Shown: positions 1 through 7,898, counted from the stretch's first letter. The stretch is DNA of 17,812 bases from Clostridia bacterium (GCA_012515365.1 JAAYYM010000250.1:1-17812), one strand, 5' to 3'. Notes: generated by a model not told the origin, from the letters alone. Made by a program: numbers and translations.

Positions 1-1
1 T

Positions 2-2092
2 AATTCGAAAATGCTTTCTACTACATTTCCAAATGAACTTCTGCCGGCAGGGTTTCACAAAGAGCAGTTTAATTATAAGGAACAGATGGTAGAGGCTGCA
101 AAGTCAGATACGGGTGCACTTACATTACTGTATTTAACAGATGAAAGTGGAGCAAATGCTGACTTCTGCATTTATGACCAGACAGCAGATGCCTTTACGG
201 AATTTGTCTCCATCAAAGGAATTGAGGGACGCTACATCGTGATCATGCCGCTGACAGATGATATTGTTGCGCCGGATGGATTTACAAAAGCGACGCTTCA
301 ATGGAACAATAAATCTCTTCATGCTTTTATGATCGCGGACAGTGCTGACAAAGAAGCAACAGAGGGAGCTGTCAGCAAGAGTGATTTCTTTTTGCTGTAT
401 GCAATGAATAATGAAGGTACAAACGGTTGGTATTTATATGATATGAAGGAAGGTACCTATCAGAGATATCTGCAGCTGTCATCCGGATCTGTATCTGACG
501 CAGGTGGAGTAGGTGCACTGTTTAGCACAGATAGCGGAGAAGCATCAGGCGGAGTATCTCCGATCATTCTGATCGTGATGGGTGTCGTACTTGTGATTTT
601 GCTGGCTCTTGTCATTATTCTGTTTGTTAAGTTAAGAGAATATCAGGGTTATGAATACATTGATGAGGACGACGATGATGAGGATGAAGATGAGGATGAA
701 GATGAAGAAGATGACGAGGAAGAAATCGATCAGGAAACCATCAGGGCAAGACGTTATGAAGCCGGAGAAGAACTAGAAGACACAGGAGAAATCTATCTGA
801 ATCCCCATAAGAGAAGTCCGATCCTTAAGTCATCGCAGGATGAGTATCGAAATGAGCTTAAAGCAGAAAATCAGCTTATGCAGGAACCACCAAAAGCAAG
901 TGTTGGGTATGAAACGACGGATATGTATTTTGAACAGCTGGAGCCGTTGTTAAAGCAAGAAGAACAAGAAGAGCCAGAACCTGAAAAGCCGGTTGGAAGA
1001 AAAGAGAAAAAGAAAAAAGAAAAGAAAAAGAGCAGACTTGCACAGTGGTATGAGAGTGATGATCTGATGGATGATGATGAGGAAGATGCCGAGGATGATC
1101 AAGACGTGGAAGACGATGCCATGGAAGAGCCAGTAGAAGAGAAGACCTCTTTATTTGGACATAAGAAAAAGAAAAAAGGTGCAGAACCTGTAGAAGCGAC
1201 ACAGATGGACTGGAGTAAGATGCAGGAAGAGCTGCAAAATAGAGATGACCCTGACTATCGTCATTCATCCAGAAAACAGGCAGCAGCGAATGTAGCCCAA
1301 ACAGCACCAGTACCTGGAGCGGCAGCACCTGGACCTAATAAAAGAGTACCGGTAACAAGACCTAATATTACAGTTACTGAACCGCCAAAAGAACCACAAC
1401 CTAAGCAGATCAACAGTCCACAGGGACGAAATGTAATGCCGGCAGGCACACGAGTCGTACCACAGTCATCGGGAATGAGACCAGACATGGCAGTACAGCC
1501 GGGAATGCCGGTACAGTCAGGAATGCCTGTACAGCCGGGAATGCCTGTTCAAAGAGCAAGGATCAATCAACCTGTTCAAGCCGGAATACCAAGACCACAG
1601 CCAGGTATGGGCGGACAGCCAGCTGCACAAAGGACGCCACATCAGGGTATCACCGGAACTTCCGGAATGGCAGATGCGCCACGTCCAAATAGTATGCCGG
1701 TAGCGCCGGGAGTACCAAGATCATCGGGAATGCCGATCTCAGCAGGAGTGTCAGGACAGCCAGTCATGCCAGGACAGCCTATTATGCCGGGACAGCCTAA
1801 TATGTCAGGAATGCCAAGACAGCCAATTATGCCGGGAGCACCAAGACAGACCGGAGTACCTGGACAGCCAGTCATGCCGGGAGCACCAAGACAGGTCGGA
1901 ATGCCGGGACAGTCGGGACAACCGGTTATGACCGGAGTACCAAGACCACCTCAGGCACCTGCTTCAGGAAATGCACAGATTACACCGGAGGAGAGACCAA
2001 AACCATTACGTCCTGCAAGACCGGCTGATCCATTCTATGAACAGCCTGCCAGAAATGGACAACAAGGTTATGATGATCCATATCGTTATTAA
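2..2092 (+). CDS. Single-span membrane protein with low-complexity cytoplasmic tail, 5'-truncated by window edge
   Basis: I do not recognise a named family. The reading frame is open to the left edge and the first ATG (position 11) has no ribosome site in view, so the true start probably lies outside. Numbered from that ATG, residues 1-180 form a mixed globular region. A strong hydrophobic span follows at about 184-207 (PIILIVMGVVLVILLALVI), then a basic stop-transfer KLRE. Next come an almost pure Asp/Glu run (about 218-240), charged segments with a Lys-rich stretch near 330-343, and a tail rich in Pro, Gly, Met and Gln (about 460-693) built from short repeats. This suggests an exported N-terminal domain and a long disordered cytoplasmic tail, which is inference. 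An upstream signal peptide or zinc ribbon may be missing. The gene ends at TAA 2090-2092, 49 bases before a terminator. Confidence 0.75.
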   Translation, partial: NSKMLSTTFPNELLPAGFHKEQFNYKEQMVEAAKSDTGALTLLYLTDESGANADFCIYDQTADAFTEFVSIKGIEGRYIVIMPLTDDIVAPDGFTKATLQWNNKSLHAFMIADSADKEATEGAVSKSDFFLLYAMNNEGTNGWYLYDMKEGTYQRYLQLSSGSVSDAGGVGALFSTDSGEASGGVSPIILIVMGVVLVILLALVIILFVKLREYQGYEYIDEDDDDEDEDEDEDEEDDEEEIDQETIRARRYEAGEELEDTGEIYLNPHKRSPILKSSQDEYRNELKAENQLMQEPPKASVGYETTDMYFEQLEPLLKQEEQEEPEPEKPVGRKEKKKKEKKKSRLAQWYESDDLMDDDEEDAEDDQDVEDDAMEEPVEEKTSLFGHKKKKKGAEPVEATQMDWSKMQEELQNRDDPDYRHSSRKQAAANVAQTAPVPGAAAPGPNKRVPVTRPNITVTEPPKEPQPKQINSPQGRNVMPAGTRVVPQSSGMRPDMAVQPGMPVQSGMPVQPGMPVQRARINQPVQAGIPRPQPGMGGQPAAQRTPHQGITGTSGMADAPRPNSMPVAPGVPRSSGMPISAGVSGQPVMPGQPIMPGQPNMSGMPRQPIMPGAPRQTGVPGQPVMPGAPRQVGMPGQSGQPVMTGVPRPPQAPASGNAQITPEERPKPLRPARPADPFYEQPARNGQQGYDDPYRY
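1496..1912 (+). repeat. In-frame tandem repeats coding a Pro/Gly/Met/Gln-rich tail
   Basis: Three sets of imperfect, in-frame repeats lie in this stretch. Three 18-base units at 1496-1549 encode QPGMPV, QSGMPV and QPGMPV. Three 18-base units at 1754-1807 encode GQPVMP, GQPIMP and GQPNMS. Two 45-base units at 1823-1867 and 1868-1912 encode a 15-residue block containing MPGAPRQ. Most differences between copies are synonymous or conservative, which fits expansion by slippage or unequal exchange under selection for composition. Confidence 0.85.
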
Positions 2093-2141
2093 AATGAAAT
2101 GTGCATTACAGTTTCCATAATGAAGGTTACTATAATAAAAG

Positions 2142-2171
2142 AAAGATCGCTGTTTATCAGCGATCTTTTTT
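2142..2171 (+). terminator. Intrinsic terminator after the membrane protein gene
   Basis: An 8-bp GC-containing stem GATCGCTG (2145-2152) and CAGCGATC (2158-2165) closes a 5-base loop. It can be extended by three A-T pairs and is followed by six T residues (2166-2171). It separates the first gene from the gntR-clpC transcript. Confidence 0.9.
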
Positions 2172-2181
2172 GTGGCAAGAC

Positions 2182-2210
2182 TTGAATATTGAAACTACTT
2201 GTGCTAGTAT
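2182..2210 (+). promoter_or_regulatory. Sigma-A promoter for gntR-clpC, possible GntR operator
   Basis: TTGAAT (2182-2187) and TAGTAT (2205-2210) are separated by 17 bases, with an extended -10 TGC directly upstream. The -10 overlaps the palindrome GTATAC (2207-2212), and TTGT (2199-2202) faces ACAA (2218-2221). YtrA-type GntR proteins commonly repress their own promoters through such sites, so autoregulation is plausible. The operator itself is inference. Confidence 0.65.
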
Positions 2211-2260
2211 ACATATAACAAACAAAAGAAACTACATCAGGGAAAAGATGGTGAACGTAT

Positions 2261-2635
2261 ATGATAATTGAAATGGAAATAGATTTTAACAGTGAAGAAG
2301 CACTCTATATGCAATTAAGAAATCAGATTATTTTATGTGTGGCAACTTCCAGACTGCAAGAGGGCGATACGCTGCCGTCTGTTCGTCAGCTGGCAGATGA
2401 AATTGGGATTAATATGCATACAGTCAATAAGGCTTATTCTGTTTTGCGTCAGGAAGGAATCGTAAAGGTGGACCGGCGCAGAGGGGCAATTATCGCAATT
2501 GATATTGATAAACTCACGGCAATGGAGGAAATGAAAAGAGATCTCAAGATTTTACTTGCAAAAGCAAGCCTTAAAAATATATCCCGTGAAGAAGTACATG
2601 AAATGATTGACGAGATATACAGTCAGTATATATAA
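2261..2635 (+). CDS. GntR-family regulator, short YtrA-type
   Basis: This 124-residue DNA-binding regulator has an N-terminal winged helix-turn-helix of the GntR family at about residues 10-75. It includes the typical strand-helix signature LPSVRQLADEIGINMHTVNKA (about 37-57) and the wing LRQEGIVKVDRRRG. Only about 45 residues follow, mostly helical, which is the size of the YtrA subfamily and too short for a FadR or UTRA effector domain. The start at 2261 has only a weak ribosome site (AGATGGTGA); ATG at 2273 is an alternative. YtrA-type regulators usually sit in front of ABC transporter genes. Here the next gene, 28 bases on, is clpC, so the two are probably cotranscribed. The inducer is unknown. 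Confidence 0.9.
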   Translation: MIIEMEIDFNSEEALYMQLRNQIILCVATSRLQEGDTLPSVRQLADEIGINMHTVNKAYSVLRQEGIVKVDRRRGAIIAIDIDKLTAMEEMKRDLKILLAKASLKNISREEVHEMIDEIYSQYI

Positions 2636-2663
2636 TGTGGACAGAAAGTAGAGGACATCAATA

Positions 2664-5129
2664 ATGGCAGAAAATTATACAAAAAAGGCACAAAAAGCTT
2701 TGGATCTTGCCTATAAGGTATCAGCTGAGCTAAAGCATGGTTATGTAGGCACAGAGCATATTCTGATCGGATTGTTACGTGAGGGAACCGGAGTGGCAGC
2801 AAAGGTTTTGATTAATAATCAGGTCACACAAGAGCAGCTGATGGAGTTTATAGAGCAGCTGATCGCTCCGGAGCTTAGTATCGGTGTAAAAGAGAGAGAC
2901 GGCTTCACACCACGTGCACAGAAGATACTGGAAGAAGCAAAGGACGAAGCGGAACATATGCAGGCGGAACAAATTGGTACAGAACATATTCTGATTGCCT
3001 TGATTAAGGATACAGCATGCATTGCATCACGCTTATTAAATACATGCGGGGTAAACCCGGGAAGACTTTATATAGAGCTATTACAAGGGATAGGAGAGGA
3101 TCTCTCAAGGTATGCGGAGGAAATTCAAAATATGAAGAATTCCAAGGCAAAAGCGAGAGCATCTGCGACACCTACGATTGACCAGTACAGTAGGGATCTG
3201 ACTCAGCTTGCAGCAGAAGGTAAGCTGGATCCTGTTATCGGGCGTGAAACAGAAATCACACGGATTATTCAGACCCTGAGCAGACGTACAAAAAACAATC
3301 CATGTCTGATCGGTGATCCGGGTGTTGGAAAAACAGCAATTGTAGAGGGACTGGCAAGAAAAATTGTTGCAGATGAGGTACCGGAGACCATTAAGGATAA
3401 GCGTCTGCTGACTCTTGATTTATCAGGAATGATAGCAGGAAGTAAATATCGTGGTGAGTTTGAAGAACGTATCAAAAAAGTGATACGGGAGATTATTCTT
3501 GCAGGAGATATCTTACTGTTTGTTGATGAATTACATACCATCATCGGAGCAGGTGGTGCAGAAGGCGCGATAGATGCTTCTAATATCTTAAAGCCATCTC
3601 TTGCAAGGGGTGAGATCCAGTTAATCGGTGCGACTACTTATGATGAATATCGCAAGCATATCGAGAAGGATGCAGCACTCGAGCGACGCTTCCAGCCGAT
3701 TCAGGTAGAAGAACCATCTGTTGAGGTTGCTGTTCAGATACTAAATGGAATCAAGATGCAGTATGAAAAGCATCATAATGTTGAAATTACGGAAGCAGCA
3801 GTAGAGGCTGCAGTAAAGCTTTCCTCACGTTACTTAAACGACAGAAGACTGCCGGATAAGGCAATTGACTTAATCGATGAGGCAGCCGCAAAGGTTCGCC
3901 TTGCTAATATCAAAAAACCTTTGGCTATTGAAAAAATCGAAGCAGAAATCAAACAGCTTGAGGAGGAAAAGGTCGGACTTCTTAAGGATGGTGAGTATGC
4001 GATGGCAGGTGAGACAGATCGCAAACTCGATAAACTCAAACAGAGCTACGACAGAAAATATGCACGGTATGAAAAGAATAAGACATCACAGATCTGTCGT
4101 GTAGATGAAGCTGAAATTACCGCAGTTATTTCACAGTGGACAAAGATTCCATTGGAAAAGCTGGCAGAGGGTGAAAGTGAACGGCTGATCAAACTGGAAA
4201 AAGAGCTGCAAAAACGTGTAATCGGGCAGCAAGAGGCTGTCAGTGCGGTAGCTCGTGCAATCAAACGAGGCAGAGTCGGTTTAAAGGAACCAAATCGACC
4301 AATCGGGTCATTTCTTTTCCTCGGACCTACAGGAGTAGGAAAAACAGAGCTTTCAAAAGCTTTGACGGAAGCATTATTTGGCACAGAACAGGCTATGATC
4401 CGAGTAGATATGTCAGAGTATATGGAGAAGCATACAGTTTCTAAAATGATAGGTTCACCACCCGGATACGTAGGTTTTGATGATGGTGGACAGTTATCGG
4501 ATAAGGTGAGACGAAACCCTTATTCCGTTGTATTATTTGATGAGATCGAAAAAGCCCATCCAGATGTATTCAATATTTTACTTCAGGTTTTAGACGATGG
4601 GCACATTACAGACTCAACAGGCCGAAAAGTCAGCTTCAAAAACTGCGTCATCATTATGACTTCAAATGCAGGTGCACAGCGTATCATTGATCCTAAAAAA
4701 CTTGGATTTGCTTCGGGAAATGATGAAAAACAGGATTATGCAAAAATGAAATCCTCAGTTATGGAAGAGGTCAAGAGGATTTTCAGACCTGAATTTCTAA
4801 ACAGAATTGATGAAACGATTGTATTCCATGCACTGACTAAGGATCATATGAAACAGATTGTTTCACTTCTCACAAAAAATCTTGAGAAGAGAGCAGCATC
4901 ACAGATGCAAATTAAATTGACTGTACGTGACAGCGCAAAACAATATATCGTCGATAAAGGAACTGATCATAAATACGGAGCCAGACCTTTGAAACGTGCA
5001 ATTCAAACGATGATAGAGGATAAACTGGCAGAAGAGATCCTAAATAAGAACGTAAAACCCGGGGATGATGTAGTCGTCACACTTAACAAAGGAGAACTAG
5101 TAGTCAAGTGCAGATCAATAACTCTTTAA
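2664..5129 (+). CDS. clpC: ATP-dependent Clp protease ATP-binding subunit ClpC
   Basis: ClpC is a cytoplasmic HSP100 unfoldase that feeds substrates to ClpP. The 821 residues match the full length of the family (B. subtilis ClpC is about 810). In order there are two Clp-N repeats (about 3-70 and 78-145), AAA-1 with Walker A GDPGVGKT (217-224) and Walker B LLFVDELH, and a coiled middle domain of the short ClpC type (about 419-470). AAA-2 has Walker A GPTGVGKT (554-561), Walker B VVLFDEIEKAHPD and a C-terminal D2-small domain. The LGF tripeptide at 680-682 corresponds to the ClpP-docking loop, which marks it as a protease partner and not a ClpB disaggregase. The start is ATG 2664 with GAGGA about 8 bases upstream. 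There is no ctsR, mcsA or mcsB ahead of it; a GntR gene takes that place. Confidence 0.97.
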   Translation: MAENYTKKAQKALDLAYKVSAELKHGYVGTEHILIGLLREGTGVAAKVLINNQVTQEQLMEFIEQLIAPELSIGVKERDGFTPRAQKILEEAKDEAEHMQAEQIGTEHILIALIKDTACIASRLLNTCGVNPGRLYIELLQGIGEDLSRYAEEIQNMKNSKAKARASATPTIDQYSRDLTQLAAEGKLDPVIGRETEITRIIQTLSRRTKNNPCLIGDPGVGKTAIVEGLARKIVADEVPETIKDKRLLTLDLSGMIAGSKYRGEFEERIKKVIREIILAGDILLFVDELHTIIGAGGAEGAIDASNILKPSLARGEIQLIGATTYDEYRKHIEKDAALERRFQPIQVEEPSVEVAVQILNGIKMQYEKHHNVEITEAAVEAAVKLSSRYLNDRRLPDKAIDLIDEAAAKVRLANIKKPLAIEKIEAEIKQLEEEKVGLLKDGEYAMAGETDRKLDKLKQSYDRKYARYEKNKTSQICRVDEAEITAVISQWTKIPLEKLAEGESERLIKLEKELQKRVIGQQEAVSAVARAIKRGRVGLKEPNRPIGSFLFLGPTGVGKTELSKALTEALFGTEQAMIRVDMSEYMEKHTVSKMIGSPPGYVGFDDGGQLSDKVRRNPYSVVLFDEIEKAHPDVFNILLQVLDDGHITDSTGRKVSFKNCVIIMTSNAGAQRIIDPKKLGFASGNDEKQDYAKMKSSVMEEVKRIFRPEFLNRIDETIVFHALTKDHMKQIVSLLTKNLEKRAASQMQIKLTVRDSAKQYIVDKGTDHKYGARPLKRAIQTMIEDKLAEEILNKNVKPGDDVVVTLNKGELVVKCRSITL

Positions 5130-5833
5130 AAAGAAAATTAATCATAGCCGGAAAGCTTATTGTCATATTTGGCGCAATGATGTCATTTGTTTTATTCAGG
5201 CCAGGATGGAATAGATTGGATTATGTCTTCTTCGCAGCAATTGCATTTACCATTTCTTTGATCGGAGTGCGAATAGAAACATATATTTCGGAAGGAGTCA
5301 GGCATGTGTCTTGGCGGATATTATCTTTTCTGTTTATATTAGCTATCGTTGAGTTTGTAGCAGCAGCTCCGTTTTGGCCATCCATTTTAATGTATATACC
5401 GATATATGGCGTTTTTCTGTCAGCAATTTATGCGAGCAAACAAAATGCAGCAGACAGAAAGCGTGATGATAGTATTTCATGGGATATCGGTGGTGACAAA
5501 AGAACAGCAGATGCATATAAACGCTATTATCAGGCTAAATTTGAGCAGGAACAGAACGAAAAAAGACGTAGGGAAGAAAGCAGAAGACAGAATGATTATC
5601 ACCGCAGACAGAGTGAAAATAGTCAGAGGGAGGACTATCAGCAGAATGAAGAGAAAACTCCTATCTTTCCAACAAGAAACAGCGTTTATTTTTATGACTG
5701 TATGACGCAGCAGGAGGTAAAAGAGCGTTATCGTGATCTGGTAAAGAAATACCATCCTGATAATCCGGGTGGCAATGTAGAGATTTTTAGGAAAGTAAAT
5801 GAAGAGTATGAAAAATTCGAAGATATTGTGTAA
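5108..5833 (+). CDS. Membrane-anchored J-domain protein
   Basis: This 241-residue protein has four predicted hydrophobic segments (about 10-28, 37-54, 68-88 and 91-108). A highly charged Arg/Glu/Gln-rich linker (about 130-185) follows, then a C-terminal J domain with the invariant HPD at 216-218 (KKYHPDNPGG). J domains stimulate the ATPase of DnaK-type chaperones. The topology puts the J domain in the cytoplasm, probably recruiting DnaK to the membrane. It lacks the Gly/Phe and zinc-finger regions of DnaJ, so it is a type III J protein. The start is GTG 5108, inside the last 22 bases of clpC, with AAAGGAG at 5088-5094. The 13-base spacing is slightly long. The overlap implies translational coupling with clpC; a partnership with ClpC is inference. 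Confidence 0.85.
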   Translation: MQINNSLKRKLIIAGKLIVIFGAMMSFVLFRPGWNRLDYVFFAAIAFTISLIGVRIETYISEGVRHVSWRILSFLFILAIVEFVAAAPFWPSILMYIPIYGVFLSAIYASKQNAADRKRDDSISWDIGGDKRTADAYKRYYQAKFEQEQNEKRRREESRRQNDYHRRQSENSQREDYQQNEEKTPIFPTRNSVYFYDCMTQQEVKERYRDLVKKYHPDNPGGNVEIFRKVNEEYEKFEDIV

Positions 5834-5842
5834 ACTAACTTC

Positions 5843-5871
5843 TTGTCTTTAATGATAGGATATTGTACAAT
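5843..5871 (+). promoter_or_regulatory. Sigma-A promoter for the 136-residue protein
   Basis: TTGTCT (5843-5848) and TACAAT (5866-5871) are 17 bases apart. This would place the start of transcription around 5878, some 58 bases before the ATG at 5936. It lies directly after the stop of the J-domain gene, with no clear terminator between them. Confidence 0.7.
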
Positions 5872-5935
5872 ATAAGAGAAAATCAAGTAATTGATGATTG
5901 TATTAGTTAGCAAACCATTAGGAGGACAAAAGAAC

Positions 5936-6346
5936 ATGTCGGCAGTACAAGAATTGATATGCACAGAAAAGAACGGAACTCTCAGCTTTGGAAATCATAC
6001 GCTGGCTCAAAAAGAAAAACAGGAAGGTTATGAGTTTGATGGAGATTTGTATAAAGTTAAGACTTCTCAGGCTATGACGAAATTAGAGAGAGATGGAATT
6101 TTTGTTTATGAATCAGTTCCGGGAACCAGTGTAAAGGAATTTACTTTTACACAGTCAGGTGTTAAGTTCAAGGTGGAAGGTGCAGAGGATGCACAAATTA
6201 CAATCGGACTTGCCGATGAGACAGAATATGAAGTATTGATCAATCAGAAAAGTATCGGAAGAATGAAAACGAATCTTGGAGGCAAGCTGAATGTAGGAAT
6301 TGAACTTGCAAATGAAGGATTGGTTGATGTAGAAATAATTGGATGA
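5936..6346 (+). CDS. Conserved-looking 136-residue protein of unknown function
   Basis: I chose ATG 5936 because AGGAGG at 5920-5925 sits at ideal spacing; the frame is open further upstream, but a TTG at 5891 has no ribosome site. The 136 residues have no signal peptide, membrane span or cysteine pair beyond one Cys near the N-terminus (LICTEKNG). The composition suggests a soluble all-beta fold with alternating hydrophobic residues (VKFKVEGAEDAQITIGL, YEVLINQKSIGRMKTNLGG). I recall similar short proteins in Lachnospiraceae labelled 'endosialidase', but nothing here resembles a catalytic sialidase, so I would not carry that name over. It has its own promoter and is followed by a repeat cluster and radA. 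Its role is unknown. Confidence 0.8.
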   Translation: MSAVQELICTEKNGTLSFGNHTLAQKEKQEGYEFDGDLYKVKTSQAMTKLERDGIFVYESVPGTSVKEFTFTQSGVKFKVEGAEDAQITIGLADETEYEVLINQKSIGRMKTNLGGKLNVGIELANEGLVDVEIIG

Positions 6347-6364
6347 TCAGTAGTCAGATAAATG

Positions 6365-6416
6365 GCACTTACTTAAGCAGCACTTACTTTAGGTATTACT
6401 TACTTTAAGTAAGTGC
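6365..6416 (+). repeat. ACTTACTT direct/inverted repeat cluster upstream of radA
   Basis: ACTTACTT occurs three times in direct orientation (6367-6374, 6382-6389, 6398-6405) and once inverted as AAGTAAGT (6407-6414). The third copy and the inverted copy form an almost perfect palindrome around 6406. Copies 1 and 2 carry the longer form GCACTTACTT, which matches AAGTAAGTGC (6407-6416) exactly. Three alternative hairpins are therefore possible. There is no T run, so it is a poor intrinsic terminator. Confidence 0.8.
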
Positions 6417-6450
6417 ATGTTTATTGTATAAGGGAAAACAGGGGAAGTAT

Positions 6451-7824
6451 ATGGCAAAAAAAAGTACAATTTTCTACTGTCAGTCTTGTGGATATGAATC
6501 CACAAAATGGATGGGACAATGTCCGGGATGCAAGGAATGGAATACACTTGTAGAGGAGCCGATCAAGAAAACGCAAGGCGGTGCATCTAAAACCGGAATG
6601 AAGAGAGCAGGATTTTTGGAAAAGAACGAGCCAACAAAGCTTTCAGACATTACATTAGCAGATGATGAAAAAATATCGACAGGAATGGCGGAATACGACA
6701 GAGTACTCGGTGGTGGGATTGTCAGAGGATCGCTCGTATTAGTCGGCGGAGATCCCGGAATCGGTAAATCTACGTTATTGCTGCAGATGTGTCGTCTGTT
6801 GTCTTTGGCAGAACAAAATGTTCTCTATATTTCGGGTGAGGAGTCACTGAAACAGATCAAGCTGCGTGCGCAAAGAATCGGAGAATTCAGCGATACCCTG
6901 CGCCTGATGTGTGAGACGAATCTGGACGATATCGAAGAAGTGATTCGTAAAGATAAACCGGAGATCGTCATTATTGACTCTATACAGACGATGTATAGTG
7001 AGACAGTGGGCGCTGCACCGGGAAGCGTATCTCAGGTAAGAGAGGCAACAGCTATTCTCCTCCAACTTGCAAAGGGACTTGGAATCTCTATTTTCATTGT
7101 CGGACATGTTACAAAAGAGGGAACGGTAGCCGGTCCGAGAGTGTTAGAACATATGGTAGATACGGTACTCTATTTTGAAGGAGACAGACATGCAGCATAC
7201 AGGATTTTAAGAGGTGTCAAGAATCGTTTTGGTTCAACCAATGAAATCGGTGTTTTTGAAATGCGTGAGGAAGGACTCGTAGAGGTCAAGAATCCATCGG
7301 AGTTTATGCTGAATGGAAGACCAAAGGAATCCGCAGGATCCGTCGTTACCTGCTCTATCGAAGGAACCAGACCTATTTTACTGGAAATCCAGGCACTTGT
7401 ATGCCAGACTAATTTTGGAATACCGAGAAGACAGGCGACAGGTACAGACTACAACAGAGTTAATCTGTTAATGGCAGTTCTGGAAAAAAGAATTGGTCTT
7501 CGAACTGCAAATTGTGATGCATATGTGAATCTGGCAGGCGGCATTAAGGTGACTGAGCCGGCAATTGATCTTGGTATTGCACTTGCAATTGTTTCCGGAT
7601 TTAAAAATAAACCGATTGATGATCACATTGTAGCATTTGGTGAAATCGGGTTGAGTGGGGAAGTACGTGCAGTCAGTATGGCTGAAGTACGTGTGAATGA
7701 GGCTAAGAAGCTAGGGTTTACGACATGTATTGTGCCTGCTTCCACACTGAAAAGCCTTAAAAATATAGAAGGAATGAAATTAATTGGTGTCCATACAGTC
7801 GAGGAAGCAATCAGAAGTTATTGA
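6451..7824 (+). CDS. radA: DNA repair protein RadA/Sms
   Basis: RadA is a RecA-like hexameric ATPase that drives branch migration during homologous recombination and repair. The 457 residues are full length for the family. There is an N-terminal zinc ribbon with C10, C13, C24 and C27, then a RecA-like core with Walker A GDPGIGKST (100-108) and Walker B EIVIID (171-176). The RadA signature KNRFG is at 257-261, and a C-terminal Lon-protease-like domain spans roughly 280-457. The start is ATG 6451, giving MAKKSTIFYC, with GGGGAAG just upstream; a TTG at 6424 is open but would add nine residues that no RadA needs. In many Firmicutes radA follows clpC, as it does here with two genes between. The usual next gene, disA, is absent and a TetR gene follows. 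Confidence 0.97.
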   Translation: MAKKSTIFYCQSCGYESTKWMGQCPGCKEWNTLVEEPIKKTQGGASKTGMKRAGFLEKNEPTKLSDITLADDEKISTGMAEYDRVLGGGIVRGSLVLVGGDPGIGKSTLLLQMCRLLSLAEQNVLYISGEESLKQIKLRAQRIGEFSDTLRLMCETNLDDIEEVIRKDKPEIVIIDSIQTMYSETVGAAPGSVSQVREATAILLQLAKGLGISIFIVGHVTKEGTVAGPRVLEHMVDTVLYFEGDRHAAYRILRGVKNRFGSTNEIGVFEMREEGLVEVKNPSEFMLNGRPKESAGSVVTCSIEGTRPILLEIQALVCQTNFGIPRRQATGTDYNRVNLLMAVLEKRIGLRTANCDAYVNLAGGIKVTEPAIDLGIALAIVSGFKNKPIDDHIVAFGEIGLSGEVRAVSMAEVRVNEAKKLGFTTCIVPASTLKSLKNIEGMKLIGVHTVEEAIRSY

Positions 7825-7849
7825 CACTGTGACAGGCATGTCATAAAAT
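7821..7849 (+). promoter_or_regulatory. Near-consensus promoter for tetR-purL with operator-like inverted repeat in the spacer
   Basis: TTGACA (7821-7826) and TAAAAT (7844-7849) are exactly 17 bases apart, and the -35 overlaps the radA stop codon. The spacer contains the perfect inverted repeat TGACA-GGCA-TGTCA (7830-7843). A second inverted repeat, TTAGT (7861-7865) and ACTAA (7873-7877), lies downstream of the expected start point. Either would be well placed for repression by the TetR protein encoded next. Confidence 0.75.
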
Positions 7850-7898
7850 AAAACTGATGATTAGTTCAAACTACTAACAAGAGTATGAGAGGTGAGTT

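Noticed and set aside
876..1875. Long minus-strand frames, including a Gly/Pro-rich collagen-like one at 1642-1875
   Set aside because: They are antisense shadows of the low-complexity repeats of the plus-strand gene, with no ribosome sites.
2101..2140. TATAAT at 2131-2136 as a promoter
   Set aside because: There is no acceptable -35 at 16-18 bases, and transcription would run straight into the terminator at 2142-2171.
2248..2271. Seven-codon ATG...TGA mini-frame (MVNVYDN) overlapping the gntR start
   Set aside because: Its ribosome site is no better than that of gntR, and short frames of this size occur by chance; a coupling leader peptide cannot be supported from one sequence.
6424..6450. 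Upstream TTG start for radA
   Set aside because: ATG 6451 gives the usual MAKK-type RadA N-terminus and has a ribosome site; the extension adds nine residues outside the family's normal start.
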